Part shown: piece after piece, positions 46,001 to 55,945 of the stretch
Numbering within the stretch: the stretch's first letter is position 1
Layout: each line of letters starts with the position of its first letter
Assembly (NCBI GenBank): GCA_034620365.1
Contig: JAQGEQ010000191.1
Coordinates: 496,001 to 560,000, forward strand
Source: Pegea sp. RAD2-039
Taxonomy: Eukaryota > Chordata > Thaliacea > Salpida > Salpidae
Length of the DNA stretch: 64,000 nt
Direction: 5' to 3'
The notes under the pieces: generated by a model
Databases searched by the model: none
What the model was told of the DNA's origin: nothing
Seen by the model: only the letters and a program-made list of their open reading frames with translations
Made by a program: the position numbers and the translations under genes

Positions 46001-48725
46001 ACTATCTACTACCAACTAAGACCATTAAAAACCACTTTTAACCACTTTAAACTATCTTTTAGGTCTCTCAATACCTCAATCCACTTTCATTGCAAATTAT
46101 GAGCCGCACAAAAGAATTTAATTGTCCAACTGAGTCAACAACCGGACCAGAAACTGACCCAACAATCTTACCCACTTGCCCACAAACCACCTCAGGGTCT
46201 TCAACTCTACCTACAAAAACAGCACCAAATCTTCAAGACGTCGAAACAGCCTCTCTTGCGTCGGATGACGTCACAATTGGTGGCGAAACGACAACATTGC
46301 CATCAGGGAGCAACAGGGAGAAGAGCAAGAGGCTGCAACACAAATACAAACAATTTCAAAGCTTTTTGTCGGGTAAAGCAAAACATGTGAAAGTGATTGG
46401 TAAGATGCAGGTCGATAAAGCTGTTCAAAAAGTCCGAAGTACTAAAAATGTTGGAGGCGATGGTGTGCCATCTGGTGGCGAATCTTTAAATGTATCAAGT
46501 GATGAAGATTTCGATCAGACTTCTGTGAAATTTAAAGCTTCATCTTCTAATAAAGGTCCTTATGAATTTGGGAAGTTGAAACTAGTTCAAGACATCAATG
46601 TTCATGTAGTAAGTTGATCTGATTGTTGAAGTAGTGAAAAGTCCGGAACCTCTACTTGTAAAATCTCCTCTGCAAATGACACCAACCTAAAAGCTCTTAA
46701 AAAGAAATATTGTGCTTGGTAGTCAAAGGTGCTGAAGGATCGCCTATTTCTAGCTGACACAATTTATTTAAACAAATAAATATTTGATTATAAGATGTAA
46801 TCAGCTGAGTTCTCACCACAGGGGGCGGTATGGAGCATGAAGTTCAGTCATTGTGGTCGACTTCTTGCTACTGCTGGTCAAAATAATATTATTTGGGTTT
46901 GGGTTCTGAAAGAATACTTTTCTTACTTCAATGAACTTAGGACTAAATATGAGAACAAAGGTGATCTTTCGAACATCCATAGATCATATTATCATCCTCG
47001 TATCTTTAGAAAGAGGAGCAGTCTTTGCTACTCCTCCAAGATCAATGAACGAAGGAGAAGATGAGAATAAGAACGAAGGCAAAACATCGCGAAGCTATAG
47101 CGAACCTGAACCTCTAGACGAAGAAGAAGACGCCCCATTTCGATCTCTTCCTTTCACGTCATATGTAGGACACTCTGCAGATGTTCTCGACCTTGCCTGG
47201 TCCAAGGTTTAAACCTTAAACTCGAAGCTTTCTGTTGTTATTGATATTTTTCACAGAATTATTTCACCTTATCCTCATCAATGGACAAAACAGTCCGTTT
47301 GTGGCACGTGTCACAGAAAGAGTGTCTCTGTTGCTTCCAACACATCGATTTCGTGACCGCCATTGCTTTTCATCCAAAAGACGACCGCTACTTCTTAAGT
47401 GGTTCCTTGGACGGCAAGTTGAGGTTTTGGAACATCCCTGAGAAGAAAGTAGCCTTGTGGAACGAAGTTACTCCCGACTCTTCAAATAATTCGGTGATTT
47501 GAAGTCAATTGAGGTTGATTTAGCACCTTGAATTGTAAAAACTCCTCGGCCAACAACACCCTAAAGATGCCCTTCATTGAAATCAACTAAATTTTTAGAT
47601 TAGATCTTCGTGAAGTAAATTATACATCTTTTAAATCTCCATTTTCTTCTTATTAGTTTAATTAAAAAAGGGATTTTTGGGAAGAATCTGTGTGAGAAAA
47701 TAAAATCTTATTCCAAAAGCTTTTAAACAACAAATTGTTGAATACTAATCGAATAAAATCCTCATCATTTCACGAACAGTTGCAAAATATCAATTGAGTC
47801 GTTTTTACAGAGCTCTAACGACAACGTGTGTCTGATTACTTCAGTGAACTTCTGTGAAAATGGTAAATACGCCGTCTGCGGTACATATGACGGAAGATGT
47901 CTTTTCTACAACACAGAGGTTTGTTTCTCATCTTCATCGGATCTTCATTTGATCCTTATCTACCTTTTCATCTGATCTGAATTTGATCTTGATGCTAATT
48001 TTTATCTAATCCTTACCTTCATTTGATTTTCATTTTTCCAGCATTTGAAGTACTGGACGCAGATTCACGTCAGATCTTCCCGAAGACGGAACAGTAAAGG
48101 ACATAAGATCACCGGAGTTGAACCTCTTCCCTCAGAGCACAAAGTCTTGGTAAGCTGACATCTCTAGATCATCTTTAAAGACATCATCTTCATCTATTTG
48201 CAGATCACATCAAATGACTCTCGCGTTCGATTGTATGATCTCAGAGATTTGACTCTCAGTTGTAAATATAAAGGATTGACAAACACAAGTAGCCAGATCA
48301 AAGCAAGCTTCAGGTAAATCCTTCATCCTTGTTTCCGATTGGCTCATTTTAAAACTCTTCTAATTCTTGTTTCTGATTGGTTATCAGTCAGGACTGCAAA
48401 TACATCATTTGTGGATCTGAAGACAAATCTTTATATATCTGGCCAACTCATCTTTCACAAGATCTCACAAAGATCTCATCTTTAAGAAGAGACCGAAACG
48501 AGATGTGGGAATCGATCCGATGTAAGATAGATTACAAAGATCATAAAGGATCTTAATCGGATGTTCTTCACAGCTCACGACGCCGTCGTCACCTGCGCCA
48601 TCTTTGCTCCCTTTCCCCACCTAGTGACGAGTTTATCATCTTCAAAGCATTCTGATGGTTGCCATCGTCACGTGATTGTTTCGGCCGACTTCGATGGCGT
48701 CATCAAAGTCTTTATGACGGGATAA
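43030..48725 (+). CDS. WDR44: WD repeat-containing protein 44 (Rab11-binding)
   Basis: Effector of Rab11 on recycling endosomes and tubules that contact the ER. 880 residues, 20 exons: 43030-43097, 43168-43219, 43278-43308, 43421-43491, 43545-43599, 43648-43927, 43979-44050, 44104-44159, 44210-44298, 45053-45115, 45750-45824, 46063-46608, 46822-46960, 47010-47206, 47257-47493, 47811-47918, 48042-48149, 48204-48313, 48388-48521, 48574-48725; phases close. The N-terminal DDEFLDAIDD resembles the FFAT motif with which vertebrate WDR44 binds VAP. A proline-rich stretch (PKRPPPPKPRHQPKRPPP) and a Ser-rich region follow. The conserved VIVKNLDTG segment precedes the beta-propeller, with WD repeats read as GAVWSMKFSHCGRLLATAG, GHSADVLDLAWSK, MDKTVRLWHVSQKECL, LSGSLDGKLRFWNIPEKK, GTYDGRCLFYNTEHLKY and CGSEDKSLYIW, and a last strand DFDGVIKVF. 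The 49-base intron 46961-47009 replaces a frameshift seen in simple translation. AATAAA lies at 48892-48897. Confidence 0.95.
45970..46060 (+). repeat. AACCACTTTAA-like short tandem words in WDR44 intron 11
   Basis: About 90 bases before the exon 12 acceptor consist of degenerate units such as AACCATTTAAAACTATC and AACCACTTTAAACTATC. It is a low-complexity tract. Confidence 0.45.
46641..46765 (+). repeat. family A interspersed repeat in WDR44 intron 12
   Basis: Contains CTACTTGTAAAATCTCCTC, a CAAATGACACCAACC segment and GTGCTTGGTAGTCAAAGGTG in the same order as the copies at 25185-25320 (minus) and 63583-63735. Confidence 0.6.
47513..47580 (+). repeat. family A interspersed repeat (5' half) in WDR44 intron 15
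   Basis: TTTAGCACCTTGAATTGTAA followed by AACTCCTCGGCCAACAACAC; the right half with the tRNA-like block is absent or unrecognisable. Confidence 0.6.
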
Positions 48726-48897
48726 AAACTCCCTCCAATGTGTGCCCTGTCGCGTCTGATTAAGTTTTCTGATTGGCTGGAAGCTTTGACGTCATTTAAG
48801 TTTGAAGCAAAATATTTCAGCTCTTTTTGAACTTTCTGAAATTCTTTTTGAACTTTTCTCTTTAATTGAATCAAAAAGAAGAAAATTTTCAAATAAA

Positions 48898-50444
48898 ATC
48901 TTATTTCATAAAAAAAGTCCCCGTCTCATTAATCATCATTTTATCAGCTGTTAAACTTTCATGTCATATTATTTCTAGCTGTTGATGGGCTGTTGTGAGT
49001 AACTAAAAATTTAGTTTATTTAATTTCTAAAAACTTTACAAACCAAACTTTCTTATATTTCTTTAAATAATTTTTTTTTAATTGACCCCTGGATTATTCT
49101 AAAGATGTTTTTACAGACTCAAAATGAATAGAAATACTACTTCAAGCGTTGTACGCTTATCTGTCATAAAAATGATACAAATAGCAATCTGTAGAGTCAA
49201 TGAAAAAATAAGATGAGGTGACTCTAGTAATATTTCTTTTATAAACCACAAAAATAAAAGGCCAACTGGGTTAATTTAGCTTACTTGTAAAAACTCCTCG
49301 GTCAACAATTTGAAGCTAAGAACAACTTTTCTGACATAAATTTTCATCTTTAAAGATAAAACTTGTCTATCGTTACCCCATCCGTATCTGAATTTAATTT
49401 GCGTTTAGTTTCATGTAGCGTTAAATCAATTTTGTGTAGAATCTTGAAAAACAAGATTATTGCACAATTACAATTCAGTTTTTCTGAGAAGCTAGATAAG
49501 ACCAATATTTATTATCTCAATTTCTTATAAGAACATTTGAATTGTTTGAAGTTTAGTGCTTATGACTGGCTTCGATTCTTTTAGCTACTGAGCATTTAAA
49601 AAAGAGAGCCAACTCTTTAATGTTGAAAAGATTTTCTAAAGCAAATTGAAAATTATTTGAATTTGGATATATTTTGTTATTTCATAAGTCTTACTAAATG
49701 AAAATATACTATATTATCTCATCTAATTTTGTCATTTCAAAGTCATTATTATTACTGTCTTGGCGAAAAACTTCTTTTTGGACAAAGCAAAGTGATTTTT
49801 TCCAAATTTCCATCCTAAGGAATATCTAGGAACTTTTGATATTTTTTGCAATAATTTATTGGTTAGAAGATTTATAAAAAGGCTTAAATTATTTTGAAAC
49901 TTCTAAAGTGAGCTTAAATGTCTAGTTTTCGGAAATAGAATAAACCAAAACCTAAATTTAGGCTCACTATACAAGCAGTGTTATAGTTCAGCCTATAATA
50001 TCAACCAATAAAAGCAATTTAGTAAACTCTGATAACTAAACTCTATTTTATTGTTTTTAAACATTCTCTTCTTCCATAAGATTTGATAAATGCTTAAAGT
50101 TCTGAAATTTAGTTTTATAGAAAGTTATAGGTTTTATTTAAAAGTAAAATTTCAAAAAGCCATTTTATTACACAAGAGGAACTAGTAAATAAACAGAAGA
50201 CATCATAGTCAAAACATTCAAAGAATTTTTGTTTATTAAAAACTGTAATTACGAACTGATTTTAAATTAATAATTTTATATTTTAAGGTTAGTGAAATAG
50301 CTTAGATCAGTTTTTGAATACTTATTTGTTTATACTTTCTATTTTTTTGTTTGTTATCTTATTTTATTGTTTAGAATAAAGTATTTCAAAATTTTATTAT
50401 TCTTTTATGAACTTAACAGAATTTGTTTTTCTTTGATTTTTAAA
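48898..50444. other. intergenic downstream of WDR44 with one repeat fragment
   Basis: Mostly A+T-rich. Contains a LINE-family-2-like word (GAATAGAAATACT) near 49130 and a family A fragment at 49263-49325. No exon until the ATG at 50445. Confidence 0.4.
49263..49325 (+). repeat. family A interspersed repeat fragment
   Basis: Carries TACTTGTAAAAACTCCTCGG followed by TCAACAATTTGAAGC; close to the copy at 47513 over the first 40 bases. Confidence 0.5.
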
Positions 50445-53400
50445 ATGTCAAAACTTATGGATTCATTCAGAAATGATTCTGGATTAGAAAACAGTTGGGA
50501 ATTACTTCAACAAGTTAGTTAAATTATATTTTTTCTAAAATCGAACAAATTTAATTGTAATTATGATATATTTATATCTTCAAATTTTTGAATGAAATAT
50601 GAGATGAATATGTAACTTTGACAAAAAGTAATTTGATTTTTTTATTGATGAAGCTAATAGTAAGAAATTAACTAGGTGAAGAACTATTTTTTTCAAAATT
50701 GTTGAAAAATTTATATATTTTTATTTAGATCAAAATGATATAATGTTTATTGCTTATATTTAATTTAATGTTTATAATAATTTATTCTTTATAATAATTA
50801 TATAATTATTTATTTAAGAATTATCAGAATAATTTATTAGACTTTTTATCTAAACTTTTTATCAAACTTTAAGTTTTAATTTATTTATTTATTTATTACA
50901 ATAAATGTGAAGGAGGGTGCCTAAAGAGAGCACCTCTCGCTAACACACATTCTCACAAATTAGATCTATTTGACGTGTAAACGAAAAAGCATATGACAAT
51001 GAAGAATTGCACAGAATCATAGTATTGTAAAAGAGAAAAATTCACAGTTTAGAAATGGCAATGTTGGCGATATTATAACAATTCAGCTTTTTCTTGAACA
51101 ACATAAGTGACTTTGACATGACAATCTCTGATGGCAGATTGTTCCATGTACTGATTGTGCGGTATGAGAAAAAACTTAATCTGGTTAACGTTGCTGGTGG
51201 AGTGGGCTTATTAAGATGTAATTTATGTCTTCTAAGTTGATATAACTTGAGGGAGGGACTAATGGAGAAGAATTCATCAAACTGAAGATCGATTAGGTTG
51301 TGAATAATTTTAAAAATCAGAATAAGGTCGTATTTAATTCTTTGGATTTCCAAAGTATCTTGATTGAAGAAGCTGAGACGATGCTTATAACTCTTGTATT
51401 TGATATTAAGTTTCCTGCAAACCAATCTCGTAAATGTTGCCTGAACAGATTCAATTTTTCTGCTATCACCAACTTGATATGGCATCCATGCACTGACATT
51501 GTATTCAAGAATACGGCGTATGTACAGTTTGAAAAGGTTGACGAAAAACCATGGATCTTTAGAATTAAAAGTCTTTATGATGAGGGGGACAAGCTTGATA
51601 GATTTTCCAAAGATTCTGGAAACATAACTGTGCCATTTGAAATCAGATGTCAGAGTAATGCCGAGGTCTATGACTGAGGATACTTGTTCAAGAATAGATC
51701 CATTGATGTAGTATTGGTTGCTGAAGTTAGCAGCTGGCTTACGGGAGAATGTTATAACTTCAGACTTTGTTGGCTGGATTTTAAGTTGCCAATTCGCAGA
51801 CCAGTTTTCTACAATATTTAGTGCAGTTTGGAGTTTTGAGTGAGAACCAGATAATAGCTTGATGTCGTCTGCATACACAAACACACTGACATTGTCTACT
51901 GTTATTAGTCTTCTGATGAGGTCTTCAATGAAAATCAAAAAGAGAAGTGGACCCAGGACGGAACCTTGAGGAACGCCGCTGGTGACTTTACTAGGAGTAG
52001 ATAAAGATCTTTCTACACGGGTTCGTTGGGTTCTACCTGATAAGAAATCTTCAATCCATTTTAAGATAGAGTTGCTGATTTTTATGTTTTTCAATACAGT
52101 AATGAGCTTGTTGTGTGGAACAGAATCAAAAGCTTTAGCAAAATCAAGGTATATGATGTCACATGGAGTATTACTTTCGTAATGAGCTGTAAGCTCATTG
52201 AAAAAAGTGAGATGTTGAGTCAAAGAAGATCTTTGCTTAACAAAGCCATGCTGGACATCAGATATTAGATGATGCTCCGTCAAATGGCTAGTTATATGGT
52301 TGTGAATGATGTGTTCTTGAGTTCTGCAGATAACCGAAGTCAGCGAAACTGGTCTGTAGTTAAGTGCAGTGTTTCTGGGACCCTTCTTATAAATTGGAGT
52401 AATAATAGCATTCTTCCAAATTTGTGGAAGTCTTCCCCGCTTAAGAGTCATGTTAAAGAGTAGCGATAAGGGTAGCGCTAAAGAAGAAGTACTTTTTCTT
52501 AAAAACAAAGCTGGGATTTGATCTGGGGTGTTGGAAACTGTTGATTTTAGAGAAGAAATAGCCTTAGATACTATATCAACTGTTATGTCTAGATCTACCA
52601 TCTCAGAGATATTTGAAAGGATATTGGAGTAAGAAATAGTAGGAGTATTGCCATCATCGGTTATAAAAACCTTTTCAAATTGTTTGTTTAGCAATTCAGC
52701 TTTATTCTTTGGTTCCATCACCAGCTGATTGGCGTTATCAAGCAAGGGAGGTAGATGAGATCTCGCCTTAAGCTTGTGATTAATGAAGCCAAAAAACGTT
52801 TTCTTGCTAGGTGAAGATAAGATTGCACTTTCTTTTCCTAAATAGAAGCTATAAACTGATTTCTTGTAGACTAGACAAAGATCTTTGTATAGAGGTTTGA
52901 TGGAAGGATCTGCTTTAGTTTGTTTGTATAAGAGGTTTTTCAAATGCTGTAAATTCCTTAAATATCTTGGCAAGTGTGGTTTTTTGTTGACTCTATATAA
53001 AGGTATGAACTTTTTAATTGACAATGTTAGTAAACCTCGAGTAGATATCATTGATGTCTTCGGTAGAGTTGAAAACAGAAATCTAGTCAACACCTGATAA
53101 AAACTTGTTTATACTGTTATAATTTCCACGATAAAAGTTCCGTATGCTTGGAGTTTTAACGTTCGTAGAAAAAGTTTGATGGAGCTTGAATTCAATCATG
53201 TTGTGATCGCATGTCAGAGCAAAAGGTTCATTTTGATCAACGTAGATAACGTTCTCAGGTTTTGATGTGATGAGAAGATCTAAAGTATTACCACTAACTT
53301 GGGTTGGAAAAGTAACCATCTGAGATAGATTATTGGCATCAAGGAAGTTTACAAAGACATGACTCAGATTGGCTAAATTAGTTTTGTCTCCATTCAAATC

Positions 53401-55831
53401 AAACAATTTTCCATTGAATGCTAAATTTGGGTTATTCCAATCAATTCTACTAAAATTAAAATCCCCGAGAATATAAATCTCAGGACAAACAAGGCTTTTC
53501 AGAACCTTCAATAAGGCCTTAATAGTAACCTCATCGTTAACTTTAGACGGTGGTAGGTAGGTACATATAAAGCGGGAAAACTTAGACTTTGAGTAATGAA
53601 AATTGAAAGCAATAATCTCAAATCCTGGGCAATCAATGGTATTTATCTTAATTCTTGAAATCATGGGTGCCAGTGATGTTTTATAGATTACACAAACACC
53701 GCCGCCTCTATCAAACAGTCTGTCACAGCGCAAAGCACGAAAAAGATCACTATCATCCAGAAAGGAGTCAGGATAAAAGGGTTTCAACCAAGTATCGGTA
53801 ATGAAAACAAATGTAAAATCTTGAGAAAGCAAAAGAGCTTTCAATTCGAAAATTTTGTTGACAATTGACCGTGCGTTGAAAAACATGCCTAATATAATAG
53901 AAAAATTGTCTTTTTGACACTTGTAAGATTTGGTGGTAGGCTTCTGTGTACTGGTATCTTGGGCTGGAAGCATAGTATTAATAATTTTGTACGAAGAGAG
54001 GTTGAATAAGGATGATGTGGGTCCAGTGGTTATTTTGCACTTCCGTTTTTTGAAAAGACCTTCACAATCTTTAAAGCCCATGGTGGACTTCGAACTTTAT
54101 ATTTGAAATCAGTTGGTTGCTCTTTCTGATTTCGGCTGTACTCCTCTTTTAGAAGACGCTTATTTTCTAAGCGATCATCTTCACACATATCATGTGCTAC
54201 TCTGATGCCCTGGAATTTTTCGTCATGCTTAAGCTTATACAGCTTAGCAAGAAACTTACGTTTGTCCCATCTTTCCTGAAAGGACACTTTTAACGGTCTT
54301 TTATGATTTGATCTTAAATCCGAGTCTGGTCATTGAAACTTTTGGAGCGTCCACAAAACCAAGGCTTTGAGTGCTCATTTGATTAAAAGTCTTGATGTCA
54401 TCGTCTTTATCAGTCTCAGAGACACCAAAGATGATGACATTGTTTTCTCTATCCTCCCGGTCCAGAGTAAGTTTTTTGTGCGTGTCAGTAACCTTCTTGG
54501 CAAGAAGTTGCACCACGCTAGTATTTTTTTCGGATCCAGAATTACCAACAACTGAGGCCCATGTGAGAGGCTTCTTTGTGGAGGCATCCAGTTCATCTAT
54601 AGATTTGGATAAGATAGAAATCTTTTCATTGATTTTGGCAACATCGTTGCCAATTTCGGATTTTAATTTGGCCAATTCAGTGGATATGGTGTTGCTGATG
54701 TCGGACAATAGGCTTTTGTTAGTGTTGGACGAGTTAGTTGTTTTGTCCATAGATCTACATTTAATGCAGGACCAACAAAATCCCACTTGCTGCATTTTAT
54801 TATTTTCAAATATATCATATAATTTTTTATTCACATCACTACAAGTGAGGTGAAACCTAGAGAGGCATTTGATGCAATCTATTGCCAGATCTTTACCAGA
54901 GCAAGTTTTGTTACAAGCTTGGCAATTGCAATTGCAAGTTTGTTTTGAAGAACTTGGTTTGCTTGGGTTTTTTGGAGCTTTTGACCGCAAGGTCCTGCCA
55001 TTTGTATCTACCATAGTTTCCATGATAGATTTTAAGTAACTCCCACCAAAGTATGAAATTTATAAGTCAGATAAATGTATGTGATATGTATATAAATAAA
55101 TATATAAATAAATACACCACAAAACTTAATCACAGCTTATTAGCAGTTATTCAAATAGAGTATATAGAAATTGAAGATGATAAAAAGTCCAAATTGATTT
55201 CTAATCCAGATATAATCACAAAAAATATACAAATCCTTTACTGAAAACAGTCTTATCAAAGCTTATAAGCAATATCAGAATAAATTTGTTATCCTAAACC
55301 TATAACCTGAATAACCTTATTCAAATAGAATGATTTTATTCAAACAATTTTTTGGAATAAAATAAGTCTAAAAGGTTTCAAAAGAAACATTTAACAAATC
55401 GCTTCAAATTTAATACTTTAGATAGCTTTTCAGCATTATGTGAAGAATGGTGAAGATTCAAAGGGTTTCTATAATGCTGTGACAACTTTTCGTATTGGGA
55501 ATGAGATATTTCAACGAATGAGTGGAAGACGAAAAGTGCAAAAATGCAAAGTAGGCTATAGTTTTTCCATGACTTATTTTATAACTTTAAAATTATGATA
55601 ATTAAAAAATTATTTTAAATAATGAATCCATAAATAATAATCTGATAAATTTGTAAATGTTGAAACTAAAAGGTGAAAGTTGCATGATTTAAATTGTTTT
55701 TGGTTATTTAGGAAGAATGCATCAGGAATATATCAGATTACATCAACGCTAATCCATCTGCTTCTAAATCTGATCTTAGCAGTTATATGCAAGCTCAAAT
55801 TGCTCTGTTTTCTGCTAAAATTTCAGCTTAA
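50445..55831 (+). CDS. unrecognised 101-residue protein with a LINE in intron 1
   Basis: Three exons, 50445-50513, 55434-55550 and 55712-55831, joining in phase 0 at both junctions and ending in TAA. The protein starts MSKLMDSFRNDSGLENSWEL, has a basic middle (RMSGRRKVQKCK) and ends in helical sequence (SSYMQAQIALFSAKISA). No signal peptide or membrane segment. I do not recognise the family. Support comes from clean GT-AG sites, uninterrupted phase-0 joining, exon-like base composition and a polyadenylation signal at 55940-55945. Linking exon 1 to exons 2-3 across 4.9 kb is inference; most of that intron is the antisense CR1-like element, so the pre-insertion intron would have been about 750 bases. 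An acceptor motif lies 25 bases before the ATG. Confidence 0.65.
51042..53093 (-). CDS. LINE ORF2, reverse transcriptase part
   Basis: 683 open codons. Non-LTR reverse transcriptase motifs in order: LNYRPVSLTSVICR (motif 1), HGFVKQRSSLTQ (2), DIIYLDFAKAFDSVPH (3, catalytic Asp), SGVPQGSVLGPLLFLIFIEDL (4), VYADDIKLL (5, catalytic Asp pair), the IKPTKSE and DLGI boxes, and the C-terminal STWNNLPSEIV box typical of CR1/L2-type elements. No RNase H domain. The N-terminal part before residue 100 is the linker from the endonuclease. It overlaps the endonuclease frame by 11 bases in another frame, so in the parent element the two were most likely one ORF and a one-base change split them here. Confidence 0.93.
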   Translation of the reverse strand: MLTRFLFSTLPKTSMISTRGLLTLSIKKFIPLYRVNKKPHLPRYLRNLQHLKNLLYKQTKADPSIKPLYKDLCLVYKKSVYSFYLGKESAILSSPSKKTFFGFINHKLKARSHLPPLLDNANQLVMEPKNKAELLNKQFEKVFITDDGNTPTISYSNILSNISEMVDLDITVDIVSKAISSLKSTVSNTPDQIPALFLRKSTSSLALPLSLLFNMTLKRGRLPQIWKNAIITPIYKKGPRNTALNYRPVSLTSVICRTQEHIIHNHITSHLTEHHLISDVQHGFVKQRSSLTQHLTFFNELTAHYESNTPCDIIYLDFAKAFDSVPHNKLITVLKNIKISNSILKWIEDFLSGRTQRTRVERSLSTPSKVTSGVPQGSVLGPLLFLIFIEDLIRRLITVDNVSVFVYADDIKLLSGSHSKLQTALNIVENWSANWQLKIQPTKSEVITFSRKPAANFSNQYYINGSILEQVSSVIDLGITLTSDFKWHSYVSRIFGKSIKLVPLIIKTFNSKDPWFFVNLFKLYIRRILEYNVSAWMPYQVGDSRKIESVQATFTRLVCRKLNIKYKSYKHRLSFFNQDTLEIQRIKYDLILIFKIIHNLIDLQFDEFFSISPSLKLYQLRRHKLHLNKPTPPATLTRLSFFSYRTISTWNNLPSEIVMSKSLMLFKKKLNCYNIANIAISKL
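53083..54081 (-). CDS. LINE ORF2, AP-type endonuclease part
   Basis: 332 open codons. Endonuclease/exonuclease/phosphatase fold motifs: NARSIVNKIFELKAL; FITDTWL (Asp where Glu is usual, which may weaken metal binding); RGGGVCVIYK; CTYLPPSK; ILGDFNF; SGNTLDLLITS; and CDHNMIEFKL with the catalytic Asp-His. It nicks target DNA to prime reverse transcription. The 5' end overlaps the last 52 bases of ORF1 in another frame, which could be natural coupling between the ORFs. Confidence 0.9.
   Translation of the reverse strand: MGFKDCEGLFKKRKCKITTGPTSSLFNLSSYKIINTMLPAQDTSTQKPTTKSYKCQKDNFSIILGMFFNARSIVNKIFELKALLLSQDFTFVFITDTWLKPFYPDSFLDDSDLFRALRCDRLFDRGGGVCVIYKTSLAPMISRIKINTIDCPGFEIIAFNFHYSKSKFSRFICTYLPPSKVNDEVTIKALLKVLKSLVCPEIYILGDFNFSRIDWNNPNLAFNGKLFDLNGDKTNLANLSHVFVNFLDANNLSQMVTFPTQVSGNTLDLLITSKPENVIYVDQNEPFALTCDHNMIEFKLHQTFSTNVKTPSIRNFYRGNYNSINKFLSGVD
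54030..55023 (-). CDS. LINE ORF1, nucleic-acid-binding protein (frameshifted)
   Basis: Two open pieces, 54301-55023 (240 codons) and 54030-54287 (85 codons), in different frames. The first has a Cys/His cluster spaced as in PHD fingers (CNCNCQACNKTC, CIKCLSRFHLTC, FCWSCIKC; about residues 30-90), then a coiled-coil-like stretch with regular Leu/Ile/Lys, then REDRENNVIIFGV, the start of an RRM-like fold. The second piece supplies the basic C-terminal RNA-binding part (KRKFLAKLYKLKHDE, VAHDMCEDDRLENKR, KVRSPPWAL). A one-base change between 54288 and 54315 accounts for the break. PHD-carrying ORF1 proteins are known from CR1-type elements. Confidence 0.85.
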
Positions 55832-55945
55832 ATTCTACTTATATGTTATTCAGAATCCTATTAACAATTTCTTTCACCATTTCTTGGCCTGGTGTTTGTG
55901 TTCAACAAAATGCAGTATTTAACAGTTATTGATTTTAAGAATAAA

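Larger units (their letters stand above)
50879..55045 (-). mobile_element. near full-length CR1-like non-LTR retrotransposon
   Basis: Autonomous LINE reading right to left: ORF1 (PHD-like finger, coiled coil, RNA-binding fold), ORF2 with apurinic-type endonuclease and reverse transcriptase, and a short 3' end with a hairpin (50913-50936) and a (TAAA)n tail. The 5' limit is approximate, set just above the ORF1 start at 55023. Target-site duplications could not be assigned because both flanks are A+T-rich. The RT frame is open for 683 codons. At least two frame breaks (near 54300 in ORF1 and 53090 between endonuclease and RT) mean this copy is probably not active as it stands, though its close 3' relatives at 30866 and 40946 show recent activity of the family. 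Confidence 0.92.

Noticed and set aside
46837-47064. Plus-strand frame in WDR44 running past exon 13
   Set aside because: Beyond 46960 it reads the 49-base intron and then the wrong frame; the WD-repeat sequence resumes only after splicing.
54392-54853. 153-codon open frame opposite LINE ORF1
   Set aside because: Antisense shadow of ORF1, as are the plus-strand frames at 51300-51677 and 39519-39782.
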